The position numbers were made by a program, and so were the translations under genes. From the NCBI GenBank assembly GCA_963754235.1, contig CAVWFK010000005.1, forward strand, positions 124,001 through 188,000: a DNA stretch of 64,000 nt. The letters are read 5' to 3'. Under the pieces are notes generated by a model. The model was not told the DNA's origin, made no database searches, and saw only the letters and a program-made list of their open reading frames with translations. The DNA comes from DATAYA01 sp963754235 (lineage in GTDB: Bacteria > Pseudomonadota > Alphaproteobacteria > Acetobacterales > Acetobacteraceae). Each line of letters begins with the position of its first letter. Within the stretch, counting starts at the first letter, position 1. This document shows positions 18,427 through 27,232 of this stretch, piece by piece.

Positions 18427-18738
18427 TCATGGTGTTGCGTCCTGGTCGGAGGCAAGTTCGGCAAAACTATCGCGCGCGTGCTGCAGATGCGGCCATTTCG
18501 GTGCGCCGACCGGATAATGCGTGCCGACCACGACGCTGAGCACGGCATTCAGTCGCGCCAGCCGCTCGGCGATCTCGGGCGGCGCGTCGCCCGCGCGCAG
18601 ATGCTCGATCATCCGCTCGCGCAGCGCGGTCAGGCAGCGCGTCGCCTCGGAAAAGTCGTGCCCGATGCGGTGCGGCCGGTCGGCGAGCAGCTTGTCGAGG
18701 CGCGCCAGCACCTCCGCGGGTGTCGGTGCATCAGGCAT
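18427..18738 (-). CDS. Small protein translationally coupled to formate dehydrogenase
   Basis: 103 residues, soluble and mostly helical, with no domain I recognise (MPDAPTPAEVLARLDKLLAD at the start, VVGTHYPVGAPKWPHLQHAR near the end). Its ATG overlaps the last 8 bases of the FDH catalytic gene, a strong sign of coupled translation. It therefore likely has a role in FDH maturation, assembly or stability, but that is inference from position only. It does not resemble FdhD, FdhE or the FdsD subunit. It is the last gene of the minus-strand selD-FDH unit. Confidence 0.7.
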   Translation of the reverse strand: MPDAPTPAEVLARLDKLLADRPHRIGHDFSEATRCLTALRERMIEHLRAGDAPPEIAERLARLNAVLSVVVGTHYPVGAPKWPHLQHARDSFAELASDQDATP

Positions 18739-21700
18739 GTTTGAGCCGTCCCGGGCAGAGGTTGCAGGTCGCGGCTTTGGTGCTGTGGATGCTGGTGTTC
18801 GGATCGCCGAACACCGCGAGCAGCGCGTTGGCGATGTCGCCTTTCGCGTAGCCCTCCCAGCCGAACACCCAGGGCATCCCGATCTGATAGACGGTGCGAC
18901 CGTCGATGCGCAGCGGGCGCAGCCGGTTGGTGATCAGCGCCTTCACCTCAACCTCGCCGCGAAGGGTAGAGAGTACCACCCAGTCGAGCTGCCGCAACCC
19001 CTTCTCGGCGGCAAGCTCCGGCGGCACCTCGACGAACGCTTCCGGCTGCAGCTCGGCCGTGTGCGGCATCGCGCGCGTCGCCACGCCGCCGCAATGCAGC
19101 TCGGTCAGTCTGTACGTCGTGAACACATACGGGAATCGCGGGTCCGCGACCTTGTGAAACTCGTTGCCGGGACGCGGCCAGAGCTTGATCGGCGGGTTCA
19201 CCTGCCGAGGGTGAAGCTGGTTGCGCACCGGGCTCTCCAGCGGCTCGTAATGCGTGGGCAGCGGCCCGTCCTTCAGCCCCGAGGGCACGAACAACATGCA
19301 GCGGCCGTGCGGGATCATGATGAACGGATCGGTGCCGGCAAGCGCCTCCATGCCCTGCGGGTCGGCCGACCAGTCGGGGCGGTAGTCGGGGCGCTTCTCC
19401 TCCTCGAAGTCCGGCACGTCGTAGCCGGTCCACTTGCCGGCGGCCTCGTCCCACCAGACGTGCTTCTTGCGCTTGGACCACGGGCGGCCCTCGGGGTCGG
19501 CCGAGGCGCGGTTGTACATCTCGCGCCGATTGGCGGGCCAGGAGAACGCCCAACCGAGATGCGTGCCCGGACCGTCCGGACCGTCCGGCTTGCGGGCACG
19601 GGCGTGGTTATGGCCCTCGCGCGGATAGACGCCGGTGTAGAGCCAGCCGCCGCAAGCGGTGCTGCCGTCGTCTTTGAGTTCCTTGAAGCTGCCGAGCTGC
19701 TTCTTGTCAGCCCAGCTATAGCCGTTGATCTCGCGCAGCACGGCCTCGGTGTCCGGCTCCTGGCGCTCGCCGTGCAGCTTATAGTCCCAGGTGAGCGACT
19801 GGATCGCGCGATCGCGCCGCTCCGTGCTGCCGGCGTAGAGCTCGCGCAGGCGGCGACCGAGATGGACCATGAACCACGCTTCGGAGCGGCTGTCGCCGGG
19901 TGCCTCGCAGACCTTGTCGTGCCATTGCACGAGGCGCTGCGTGTTGGTGACCGTGCCGTCCTTCTCGGCGGCCAGTGCCGCGGGCATCAGGAACACTTCG
20001 GTTGCGATCTGCTCGGGCGTCATCTCGCCGCGCTGCACGAGCCGGCCCTTGTTCCAGAAGCTCGCGGTCTCGGTCTCGAAGCTGTCGCGGACCACCATCC
20101 ATTCCAGTTTGGTAAAGCCGCGCTCGACGAGGTCGGAGTTGACGGCGCCGACCACCGGGTTCTGGCCGAGCACGAACAGCCCCTTCACCACGCCGTCGCC
20201 GGTCTCGAGCGTGGTCGGAAGCTGGGAGTGATCGCCGGTGAGCTTGGGCAGCAGATCGTAGCAGAAATCGTTGTCCTTGGTCGCGTTGTCGCCGTACCAT
20301 GCGCGCAGCAGGCTGATGAAGTATTTCGGGAAGTTGTGCCACCAGCCGGTCGGCACCTGCTCGGCTTCGAGGAACTGCTTGAGCGTATGGTGCGGCTTGA
20401 AGGCGCCGGGCTGCGGCAGGTAGGTCGGCAGCATGTTGTAGAGCGTCGGCAGGTCGGTGCTGCCCTGGATGCTGGTGTGGCCGCGCAGCGCCATCACCCC
20501 GCCGCCCGGCCGGCCGACATTGCCGAGCAGCCCCTGGATCATCGAGGCCGCGCGGATCATCTGCACGCCGGTCGAGTGATGTGTCCACCCGACCGCGTAG
20601 CAGAACGAGCCGGTGCGCTCGCGGCCCGAGGCGCGCGCATAGGCGTCACAGATTTGCAGGAAGGTCTCGCGCGGGCAGCCGGTGACGCTCTCGACCATCT
20701 CCGGCGTGTAGCGCGCATAGTGCCGGCGCAGAATCTGATAGACGCAGTTGGGGTGCTGCAACGTCGGATCTTCGGGCGGCGCCTTGCTCATCTTCCTGGC
20801 ACCCCACAGCGTCTCCGTCGTGCTGTCGTGGTGCTCGGCGAGCGGGGATTCGACCTTCTCGCCGTCGTACTGCCAGGTCTCGTTATCGTAGCAACCATCG
20901 TCCTCCCGCCAGCCGGAAAAGACACCGCTTTCGGCCGCGTCACGGTATTCCGGGCTGACGATGGAGGCGATGTTGGTGTAGGCCATCGCCCACTCGCGGA
21001 ACCAAAGATCGTTCTCCAGGATGTAGCGGATCATGCCGCCGAGAAAGGTGATGTCGGTGCCGGGCCGGATCGGCGCGTAGATGTCGGCGAGCGCCGAGGT
21101 GCGGGTGAAACGCGGATCGACATGGATCACGGTCGCCCCGCGCGCCTTCGCCTGCACCACGAAACGGAACCCGATCGGATGGTTCTCCGCCATGTTGGAG
21201 CCCATCACGATGATGCAGTCAGCCTGCGCCAGCCCCCACAGCGACATCGTCGCCGCACCGCGTCCGAAGGAGGTGCCCAGACTGGGCACCGAGGAGGAGT
21301 GTCATATCCTCGCCTGGTTCTCGATCGAGACGATTCCGAGACCGCCGCCGAGCAATTTCTTGATGAGGTAATTCTCTTCGTTGTCGAGTGTGGCCCCACC
21401 AATCGAGGCGATGCCGAGCGTGTGGTTGACCGGCGTGCCGTCGGGCAGCGCCTCCACGAAGGTCTCGTCGCGGGTGCGCTTGGTGAGCTGTGCGATCCGC
21501 TCCATCGCCCAGTCGAGCGGCCGCTCCTCCCACTCGGTCGCATGGGGCGCGCGGTACTTCACCCGGGTCAGGCGCAACGGGCTGGTGAGCAGACCGAGCG
21601 TGCCGGCACCCTTCGGGCACAGCGTGCCCTGGTTGATCGGGCTGCGCGGGTCGCCCTCGATGTGGATCGGATGGCCGGCCTTGGCATAGACGAGCTGCGA

Positions 21701-21895
21701 GCAGCCGACGGCACAGAACGGGCAGATGCTGGTGCCGATCTTGTCCGCCTCCTCCAGCCGCGGGCGGAGCGTGCGGGAGGTGCGGCTTTCCGCCGCGCGG
21801 CCGAAGGCGCTCTCGCCCCTGATCTGGCGCGGCAGCGACCAGTCCGCGAAGAAGCCGGAGGCGCGGTCGGCGATGTCGCGGCGAATCTTCGTCAT
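18731..21895 (-). CDS. fdhA: Selenocysteine-containing formate dehydrogenase catalytic subunit
   Basis: 1054 residues with the UGA at 21302-21304 read as selenocysteine (residue 198). The enzyme oxidises formate to CO2 at a molybdenum or tungsten bis-pterin guanine dinucleotide site. The N-terminal [4Fe-4S] motif has Cys58, Cys61, Cys65 and Cys93. Around the Sec the sequence is SIENQARI-U-HSSSVPSLGTSFGRGA, the exact context of known Sec-FDHs. There is no twin-arginine signal, so it should be cytoplasmic, unlike E. coli FdnG. The C-terminal domain contains molydopterin-dinucleotide-binding features (YRLTELHCGG, LCPGRLKHA end). A SECIS hairpin follows the UGA. selD lies 45 bases upstream. FDH beta and membrane subunits are encoded 5-8 kb away on the same strand. 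Confidence 0.96.
21272..21304 (-). promoter_or_regulatory. UGA selenocysteine codon and bacterial SECIS hairpin in fdhA
   Basis: On the minus strand the UGA (21302-21304) is followed after 11 bases by GGTGCCCAGTCTGGGCACC (21272-21290). This is a perfect 7-bp stem closed by the loop AGTCT. The distance and the G-T-C-T apical loop match the SelB-binding hairpins of E. coli fdhF/fdnG, where the stem also begins 11 bases after UGA. The element recruits SelB-GTP-Sec-tRNA and lies entirely inside the coding sequence. Confidence 0.93.
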
Positions 21896-21940
21896 GGCGG
21901 GCTCCGGCGGCCGGTCGATGGCAGAACACGAGGCGGCGGA

Positions 21941-22993
21941 TCAGGTTCCCGCTTCTGCGACGGTGATGCGGGGCGGCCCCGCGGTGAGGTGACCGATCTC
22001 GCCCGCGCGGTCGAAGCCGGCGGCCTGCACGGTGTCGATCACCGCGGCCACTGCATCGGGGGCGGCCGCGATCAGCAGGCCGCCGCTGGTCTGCGGGTCG
22101 CATAGCAGCCCGCGCCGCCACGCGGGCAGACCGGGCGGCAGCTCGACGCCGCGCCCATAGCTGGCCCAGTTGCGCGTTGCCCCGCCCGTCCCGACGCCCG
22201 CCTCGGCGAGTGCCGCGACGCCGGGCAGCAGCGGCAACGCCTCCCATGCGATGCGGGCCGCAAGGCCGGAGCCGCGGCACATTTCCAGCAGATGACCGAG
22301 CAGCCCGAAGCCGGTCACGTCGGTCGCGGCATGGACGCCCGCAATCGCGGCGAGCCGGGCGCCGATCGCGTTGAGCTGGGTGGTGCTGGAGAGCATCGTC
22401 TCGTAGAGCGCGGCGCTAAGCTGGCCCTGCTTTAGCGCCGCGCTGTAGATGCCGATGCCCAATCCCTTGGTCAGGATCAGCCGGTCGCCCGTCCGCCCGC
22501 CGCTGTTGCGCAGCACCCGGTCGGGATGCACGAGCCCGATTGCGGCGAGGCCGTAGATCGGCTCCGGCGCGTCGATCGAGTGCCCGCCCGCAACCGCGAT
22601 GCCCGCCTCAGCGCAGACCGCCGCGCCACCGGCCAGGATGCGCTGCATCACCGCGGTCGGCAGGATGTTGACCGGCATCCCCACGATCGCGAGGGCGAGG
22701 ATCGGCGTGCCGCCCATCGCATAGATGTCCGAGAGCGCATTGGTCGCGGCGATGCGGCCGAAATCGAACGGGTCGTCCACCAACGGATTGAAGAAGTCGG
22801 TGGTTGCGACCACCGCCTGATCGTCATTGAGCCGATACACCGCCGCGTCGTCGCCGGTCTCGATGCCGACCAGCAGTTCGGGGAAGTGCCGCACCATCGG
22901 TGCGTTCGCGAGGATGGACGACAGGACGGAGGGGGCGAGCTTGCATCCGCAACCGCCGCCGTGGGCGAGTTCGGTCAGGCGGGGGACATCCAT
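21941..22993 (-). CDS. selD: Selenide, water dikinase (selenophosphate synthase) SelD
   Basis: 350 residues. SelD makes selenophosphate from selenide and ATP, the selenium donor for Sec-tRNA synthesis. The N-terminal active-site motif GGGCGCKLAP carries Cys15 (equivalent to E. coli Cys17) and Lys18, so the nucleophile is ordinary Cys, not Sec. Other AIR-synthase-type motifs: GDDAAVYRL, TTDFFNPLVDDPFDFGRIAA, NALSDIYAMGG, AGGHSID, DVTGFGLLGHL and CDPQTSGGLL. It is divergent from selA across 63 bases and lies 45 bases before fdhA on the same strand, probably in one transcript. Confidence 0.97.
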   Translation of the reverse strand: MDVPRLTELAHGGGCGCKLAPSVLSSILANAPMVRHFPELLVGIETGDDAAVYRLNDDQAVVATTDFFNPLVDDPFDFGRIAATNALSDIYAMGGTPILALAIVGMPVNILPTAVMQRILAGGAAVCAEAGIAVAGGHSIDAPEPIYGLAAIGLVHPDRVLRNSGGRTGDRLILTKGLGIGIYSAALKQGQLSAALYETMLSSTTQLNAIGARLAAIAGVHAATDVTGFGLLGHLLEMCRGSGLAARIAWEALPLLPGVAALAEAGVGTGGATRNWASYGRGVELPPGLPAWRRGLLCDPQTSGGLLIAAAPDAVAAVIDTVQAAGFDRAGEIGHLTAGPPRITVAEAGT

Positions 22994-23056
22994 GCAGCCT
23001 CCTTGCCGGCCGCGCCGCGCGGCGCCTAGATCGGCGGATAGAGCGTCGGTGCGAGC

Positions 23057-24439
23057 GTGGGAACCGGGGACGAGGGCTTACAAGAAAAATTGCGCGGCCT
23101 GCCGCCGGTGGAGCAGCTGCTCCAAAGCGGCGCGGCGCAGGCGATGATCCGCGCCGCCTCGCGCAGCGTCGTCCGCGACGCGCTGCGCGAGGCGGTCGAT
23201 GCCGCGCGGGCGGCGATGCGCGCTGTCGGCACCGCCGCTCCCGACGAGGCGGCGCTGCTGGCAGACGCGGCCGCGCGGCTCGCACGGGCGCGGCAGAATT
23301 CGTTGCGCCGCGCGATCAATGCCACCGGCATCGTGCTGCACACCAATCTCGGCCGCGCGCCGCTGGCCGAGGAGGCGCTGGCCGCGGCGGCAGAGGCAAG
23401 CCGCGGTGCCAGCAATCTCGAACTTGATCTCGAAACCGGGCGGCGAGGCGGTCGCGGCGAGGCGGTCGCGACGTTGCTGCGCGCCCTGACGGGTGCCGAG
23501 GCGGCGCTGGCGGTGAACAACAACGCCGCCGCGGTGCTCCTTGCCCTGAGCGCGCTCGCGGGGGGCGGGGAGGTGATCGTCTCGCGCGGCGAGCTGGTGG
23601 AGATCGGCGGCGGCTTCCGCATCCCCGAGGTGATCGCGCAGGGCGGCGCCCGGCTGGTGGAAGTCGGCACCACCAACCGCACGCGGCTCGCCGACTACCG
23701 CGCCGCGATCGGGCCGGCGACGCGGGCGCTGCTGCACGTGCATCCGAGCAATTTCCGCGTGGTCGGGTTCACCTCGGCCCCGAGTGTTGCGGAACTGGCC
23801 GCGCTCGCGCGCGAGGCTGACCTGCCGCTGGTCGAGGATCTCGGCAGCGGCGCGCTGCTCGATTTGCGGCTGCTGGGTCGCGCGGCTGAGCCGATGGCGG
23901 CGGACAGCATCGCCGCGGGTGCCACGCTGGTCGCGTTCAGTGGCGACAAGCTGCTGGGCGGCCCGCAGGCGGGATTGCTGGTCGGCACGCGCGCGGCGAT
24001 CGCGGCAGCCCGCGCGCATCCGCTGGCGCGGGCAGTGCGGATCGACAAACTCTCGCTGGCTGCGCTCGAAGCAACGCTGCGTCTGTATCATAATCCAGAC
24101 CGTGCGATCGCGCGTATCCCGGTGCTGCGGATGCTGGCGCAGGACGAGGCGACGCTGCTGGCGCGGGCCGAGCGACTGCGCGCGATGCTCGGCGGTGATG
24201 CGCATATCGAGGCGAGCGCCGCCCATGCCGGGGGCGGCGCGTTGCCGGACGGCGCGATGGCGTCGTTTGCTGTCAGTATCGCGCACCAGGCGATGGGCGC
24301 AGACGCGCTCACCCGGCGCTTGCGCGCGCATCGCCCGGCGGTGGTCGGGCGCATCGCCGAAGGGCGCGTGCTGCTCGACGTGTTCGCGATCGCCGATGCG
24401 GAACTCGCCGAGGTCGCGGCAGCGATCGCCGCCGCATGA
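23057..24439 (+). CDS. selA: L-seryl-tRNA(Sec) selenium transferase SelA
   Basis: 460 residues. SelA is a PLP enzyme that converts Ser-tRNA(Sec) to Sec-tRNA(Sec) with selenophosphate. Start: GTG 23057, with the N-terminal tRNA-binding domain LRGLPPVEQLLQS immediately after. Conserved stretches: RRAINATGIVLHTNLGRAPL, GASNLELDLETGRRGGRG, VNNNAAAVLLAL, RGELVEIGGGFRIPEV, EVGTTNRTRLADY, LVEDLGSGAL, and the PLP-lysine motif FSGDKLLGGPQAG (Lys298). The stop overlaps the selB start (ATGA at 24436-24439). No strong Shine-Dalgarno precedes the GTG. Confidence 0.97.
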   Translation: MGTGDEGLQEKLRGLPPVEQLLQSGAAQAMIRAASRSVVRDALREAVDAARAAMRAVGTAAPDEAALLADAAARLARARQNSLRRAINATGIVLHTNLGRAPLAEEALAAAAEASRGASNLELDLETGRRGGRGEAVATLLRALTGAEAALAVNNNAAAVLLALSALAGGGEVIVSRGELVEIGGGFRIPEVIAQGGARLVEVGTTNRTRLADYRAAIGPATRALLHVHPSNFRVVGFTSAPSVAELAALAREADLPLVEDLGSGALLDLRLLGRAAEPMAADSIAAGATLVAFSGDKLLGGPQAGLLVGTRAAIAAARAHPLARAVRIDKLSLAALEATLRLYHNPDRAIARIPVLRMLAQDEATLLARAERLRAMLGGDAHIEASAAHAGGGALPDGAMASFAVSIAHQAMGADALTRRLRAHRPAVVGRIAEGRVLLDVFAIADAELAEVAAAIAAA

Positions 24440-26319
24440 GACGGCTGCTGCTCGGCGTGATCGGGCATGTCGATCACGGGAAGACCGCGCTGGTACGCAC
24501 GCTGACCGGCACCGACACCGACCGGCTGGCGGAGGAAAAGCGGCGCGGCATTTCGATCGTGCTCGGCTTCGCGCATTTTGCGCAAGGCGAGGCGGAGATC
24601 GACCTGATCGACATGCCCGGCCACGAGCGCTTCGTGCGCACCATGATCGCCGGTGCCACCGGAATCGATGGCGTACTGCTGGTGGTGGCGGCCAACGAGG
24701 GGGTACGGCCGCAGACGGTCGAGCACGTGCAGATCGCGGCATTGCTCGGGATCAAGCGCGCCGTGATCGCGGTCAGCAAGGCTGACCTCGCCTCGCCCGC
24801 GGACGCGGCTGCGGTTTGTGTGGAGGCGGCGCGTCTTGCCGCCTCGGCGGGGCTAGATGCACCCGCGCCGGTGTTGACCTCGGCGACGCAGGGCGAGGGG
24901 ATCGCCGAACTGCGCGCTGCCATTCTGTCGCGACTGGAGGGCGCGGCGGCGCCGCCCGATGACGGGTTCAGCTGGCTGCCGATCGACCGCGCCTTCAGCC
25001 GCGCCGGACATGGCACGATCGTCACCGGCACCTTGCGGCGGGGCGCACTGAGCGTGGGGGAGGAATTGGCGCTGCTGCCGGCCAGAAGCCCAAGCGGGGG
25101 GCGGCCGGTTCGGGTGCGGGCGTTGCAGGTGCATGGCGCGGCGGTCGCGAGCGCGGCGGCTGGGCAGCGGGTGGCGGTTAATTTGCGCGGGGTCGAGGCG
25201 GCGTCGGTCGCGCGCGGCGATGCGCTTGCCGCCGGGGGGCTGCTGCGTCCGGCGGCCTGGCTCTCCGTGATGTTGCGCCTGCTGCCGGATGCGCCCGAGC
25301 TTGCGAGCGGCGCGCGGGTGCAGCTTCTGGCCGGCACCGCGGAAGTGGCCGCACGGCTGCGCCTGCTGGATCGCGACGTGCTTGAATCGGGCGGCACGGC
25401 GCCGGCGCAACTGCAATGCGCTGTCCCGGTGGCCTTGCCGTCACGCGAAAGGTTCGTGATCCGCGCCGCCTCGCCGGCACGCACGCTCGGCGGCGGGCGC
25501 GTGCTCGACGCCGAGGCCACGCGGTTGCGGCGGCACGCATCTGCGGTCCTGCGCCGGCTCGCCGCACTCGCCGCGGAGACGCCGGGGCAGACGCTCGGGC
25601 GCGAGATCGCGGAGGCGGGGGCGGCCGGCCGCTCGCTTGCGGACGTCGCACACAGGGTCGGCCTTTCGCCCGCACGCGCGATGGCAGCGCTCGACGGCGC
25701 GCCGGTCCTGGTGGTACGCGGCGCGGCGGTCGATCGGTCGGCCTTCGAAGCACTGCTGCGTGCGCTGCCCGTGCGGGCCGGCGAGCACGGGATGGAACGT
25801 GACCGGCTGGCCGACGCGCTGCGCACCTCGCCGCCGGTGCTGGAGGAGGCGCTGGCGCGGCTGGTCGCGTCCGGCGCGGTGCGGCAGGAAGGCGGCCGTG
25901 TGCGGCAGGTGCGCGCTGAGCAGGAGGCGGCACGTGCGGAGGGCGATGCGCGGCTGGCCGCCGAGCTGGCGGAGCGGCTGCGCCGCGCCGGGCTCTCGCC
26001 GCCCGATCAGAAACAGATCGCCGCTATGCATCCGGGCGCGGCGCGCACGCTCGCCGAGCTGGCCCGCCAGGGCGTGCTGGTGCGCACCTACGATCGCGTG
26101 CAGCGGCGGCAAATCCTGTTCCATCGCGATGCCGTGCGCGCCGCACAGCGGGCGCTTGCGCCGCTGCTGGCGAGGCCGCCGGGGCTCCTGGTGAGCGAGG
26201 CGGGCGCGGCGCTCGGCATCTCGCGCAAGTTCAGCGTGCCGCTGCTCGAGTATTTCGACGCGATCCAGTATACCCGTCGCGTCGCCGACCGCCGCGTGCT
26301 GGCCGATCGCGGCGCCTAG
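24436..26319 (+). CDS. selB: Selenocysteine-specific elongation factor SelB
   Basis: 627 residues. SelB is a GTPase that delivers Sec-tRNA(Sec) to UGA codons flanked by a SECIS. G1 is GHVDHGKTALVRTLTG (residues ~10-25); switch region RGISIVLGFAHF; G3 DMPGHERFVRTMIAG; G4 is SKADL rather than NKxD, which is common in SelB. EF-Tu-like domains 2-3 follow, then C-terminal winged-helix repeats that bind the SECIS, ending in SRKFSVPLLEYFDAIQYTRRVADRRVLADRGA. Translationally coupled to selA by a 4-base overlap. The tRNA-Sec gene lies 165 bases downstream. Confidence 0.97.
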   Translation: MRRLLLGVIGHVDHGKTALVRTLTGTDTDRLAEEKRRGISIVLGFAHFAQGEAEIDLIDMPGHERFVRTMIAGATGIDGVLLVVAANEGVRPQTVEHVQIAALLGIKRAVIAVSKADLASPADAAAVCVEAARLAASAGLDAPAPVLTSATQGEGIAELRAAILSRLEGAAAPPDDGFSWLPIDRAFSRAGHGTIVTGTLRRGALSVGEELALLPARSPSGGRPVRVRALQVHGAAVASAAAGQRVAVNLRGVEAASVARGDALAAGGLLRPAAWLSVMLRLLPDAPELASGARVQLLAGTAEVAARLRLLDRDVLESGGTAPAQLQCAVPVALPSRERFVIRAASPARTLGGGRVLDAEATRLRRHASAVLRRLAALAAETPGQTLGREIAEAGAAGRSLADVAHRVGLSPARAMAALDGAPVLVVRGAAVDRSAFEALLRALPVRAGEHGMERDRLADALRTSPPVLEEALARLVASGAVRQEGGRVRQVRAEQEAARAEGDARLAAELAERLRRAGLSPPDQKQIAAMHPGAARTLAELARQGVLVRTYDRVQRRQILFHRDAVRAAQRALAPLLARPPGLLVSEAGAALGISRKFSVPLLEYFDAIQYTRRVADRRVLADRGA

Positions 26320-26344
26320 AGCAAATTCACGATGGCGCCTACAC

Positions 26345-26430
26345 CGTCATGACCCGCGAAGGCGGGCCATCCACGACTTTCGTTGTGCTGGCGCGAAAGT
26401 CGTGGATGCCGACCTTCGTCGGCATGGCGG
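26345..26430. repeat. Palindromic intergenic element after selB
   Basis: Nested inverted repeats: ATCCACGACTTTCG pairs perfectly with CGAAAGTCGTGGAT across a 9-11-base loop, and flanking arms contain ACCCGCGAAGGCGGG and CCGACCTTCGTCGG. It lies between selB and tRNA-Sec. The structure is typical of dispersed REP-like elements in alphaproteobacteria and could terminate selAB transcription or protect its 3' end. Confidence 0.7.
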
Positions 26431-26484
26431 TTGGGGTGATTTCCACGATCTCGCGATTCCACTTACGATGAATGCACGCTATCG

Positions 26485-26574
26485 GGAGGCGAACGGGGTC
26501 TGGTGGCCCTCCTGGTCTTCAAAACCAGCGATCCGCCCAAAGCGGATGGTGGGTTCGATTCCCATCCGCCTCCG
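26485..26574 (+). tRNA. selC: tRNA-Sec (anticodon TCA)
   Basis: A 90-base tRNA with an acceptor stem starting GGAGGCG and pairing with the 3' CGCCTCC, with discriminator G and CC but not the full CCA encoded. The anticodon arm is CCTGGT-CTTCAAA-ACCAG(C), with TCA at 26519-26521. The long variable arm forms ATCCGC-CCAAA-GCGGAT. The T arm has GTGGG-TTCGATT-CCCAT. The extra-long variable arm, UCA anticodon and extended D stem together identify selenocysteine tRNA rather than a suppressor. It decodes the UGA in fdhA and lies downstream of selAB on the same strand. Confidence 0.95.
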
Positions 26575-26635
26575 CCGGCGGTACGTCGCCGGATCGGGCG
26601 GGACGAAGCGGGATCGCGAGGCGCGGCGACCAGCC

Positions 26636-26892
26636 TCAGCGATATGCCTCGCGGCGGTGCGCGATGCGCACCACAAGCACAAGCAGCACCTCGTTTGCAG
26701 CGTGTAGATCACCCGCCAGTCGCCAACCCGGAGGCGGTAGCGGCTGCCGCCCCTTATCGCCCTGACGTTGGCAGCCTTGCGAGGATCGGCGGCGAGGCGG
26801 GCAAGACTGTTGGCAATCCGCCGCCGGATCGACGGAGCAAGCGTGTCAGCTTGCCGCGCGGCCGCAGACGTGAAGCGAACAGTCCAGGTCAA
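26636..26892 (-). pseudogene. RelE/ParE-type toxin, frameshifted
   Basis: The N-terminal two-thirds are normal RelE-like sequence (MTWTVRFTSAAARQADTL, IRRRIANSLARLAADPRKA, NVRAIRGGSRYRLRVGDWRV, IYTLQ). After a missing base near 26691-26697 the expected C-terminus EVLLVLVVRIAHRREAYR then stop lies in the next frame. Restoring one base gives 85 residues, the usual toxin length. As it stands the frame reads on for 137 codons across the tRNA-Sec gene in antisense. RelE-type toxins cut mRNA at the ribosome. The start overlaps the antitoxin stop by 4 bases. Inactivation or base error; the antitoxin is intact. Confidence 0.82.
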
Positions 26893-27188
26893 GCCGCGTC
26901 AGGGTCGAGAGTGATCCCCCATCGCGCGGCCACCTCTTCCAACGTCGGTCCGAGCGGCCGGCCCTCGGCCTCCCACTGCGCGATCGCTTCGTCGGCCAGC
27001 CGGGTGTCCTGCTCGTCCTCCCAGGCCTCCAGTATCTCCATGTCCTCGATCGGCACCAGGGCGGCGACGGGCCGTCCCTCGCGGGTCAGCACCACGCGGG
27101 CCTTGTCGTGTTCAGCCCGCGCCACCGCCTCGGCGAGTTCGCCCTGGGCGGCATCGGCAGGCACCGGACGGTCAAGGGTGTCGCACAT
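26889..27188 (-). CDS. Type II antitoxin, Phd/YefM-like
   Basis: 99 residues. The N-terminal region fits the Phd/YefM antitoxin fold (VPADAAQGELAEAVARAEHD, then KARVVLTREGRPVAALVPIE DMEILE). It is followed by an acidic tail rich in Glu/Asp (AWEDEQDTRLADEAIAQWEA) that would wrap the toxin. It precedes the RelE-type toxin and overlaps it by 4 bases, the standard arrangement. Phd/YefM proteins usually repress their own operon. With the toxin frame broken it may be a free-standing antidote. Confidence 0.85.
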   Translation of the reverse strand: MCDTLDRPVPADAAQGELAEAVARAEHDKARVVLTREGRPVAALVPIEDMEILEAWEDEQDTRLADEAIAQWEAEGRPLGPTLEEVAARWGITLDPDAA

Positions 27189-27232
27189 GAGCCGAACATA
27201 GCCGTTCGGCGGCCGGAATACGAGCGGGTGGA

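Noticed and set aside
21302..21304. UGA in fdhA as a nonsense mutation splitting it into two genes
   Set aside because: The context QARI-U-HSSSVP, the SECIS hairpin at the right distance and the complete sel gene set show it is a selenocysteine codon.
26479..26892. 137-residue RelE-like protein as an intact gene
   Set aside because: The C-terminal 60 residues are frameshifted sequence and antisense to tRNA-Sec; the true C-terminus lies in the next frame.
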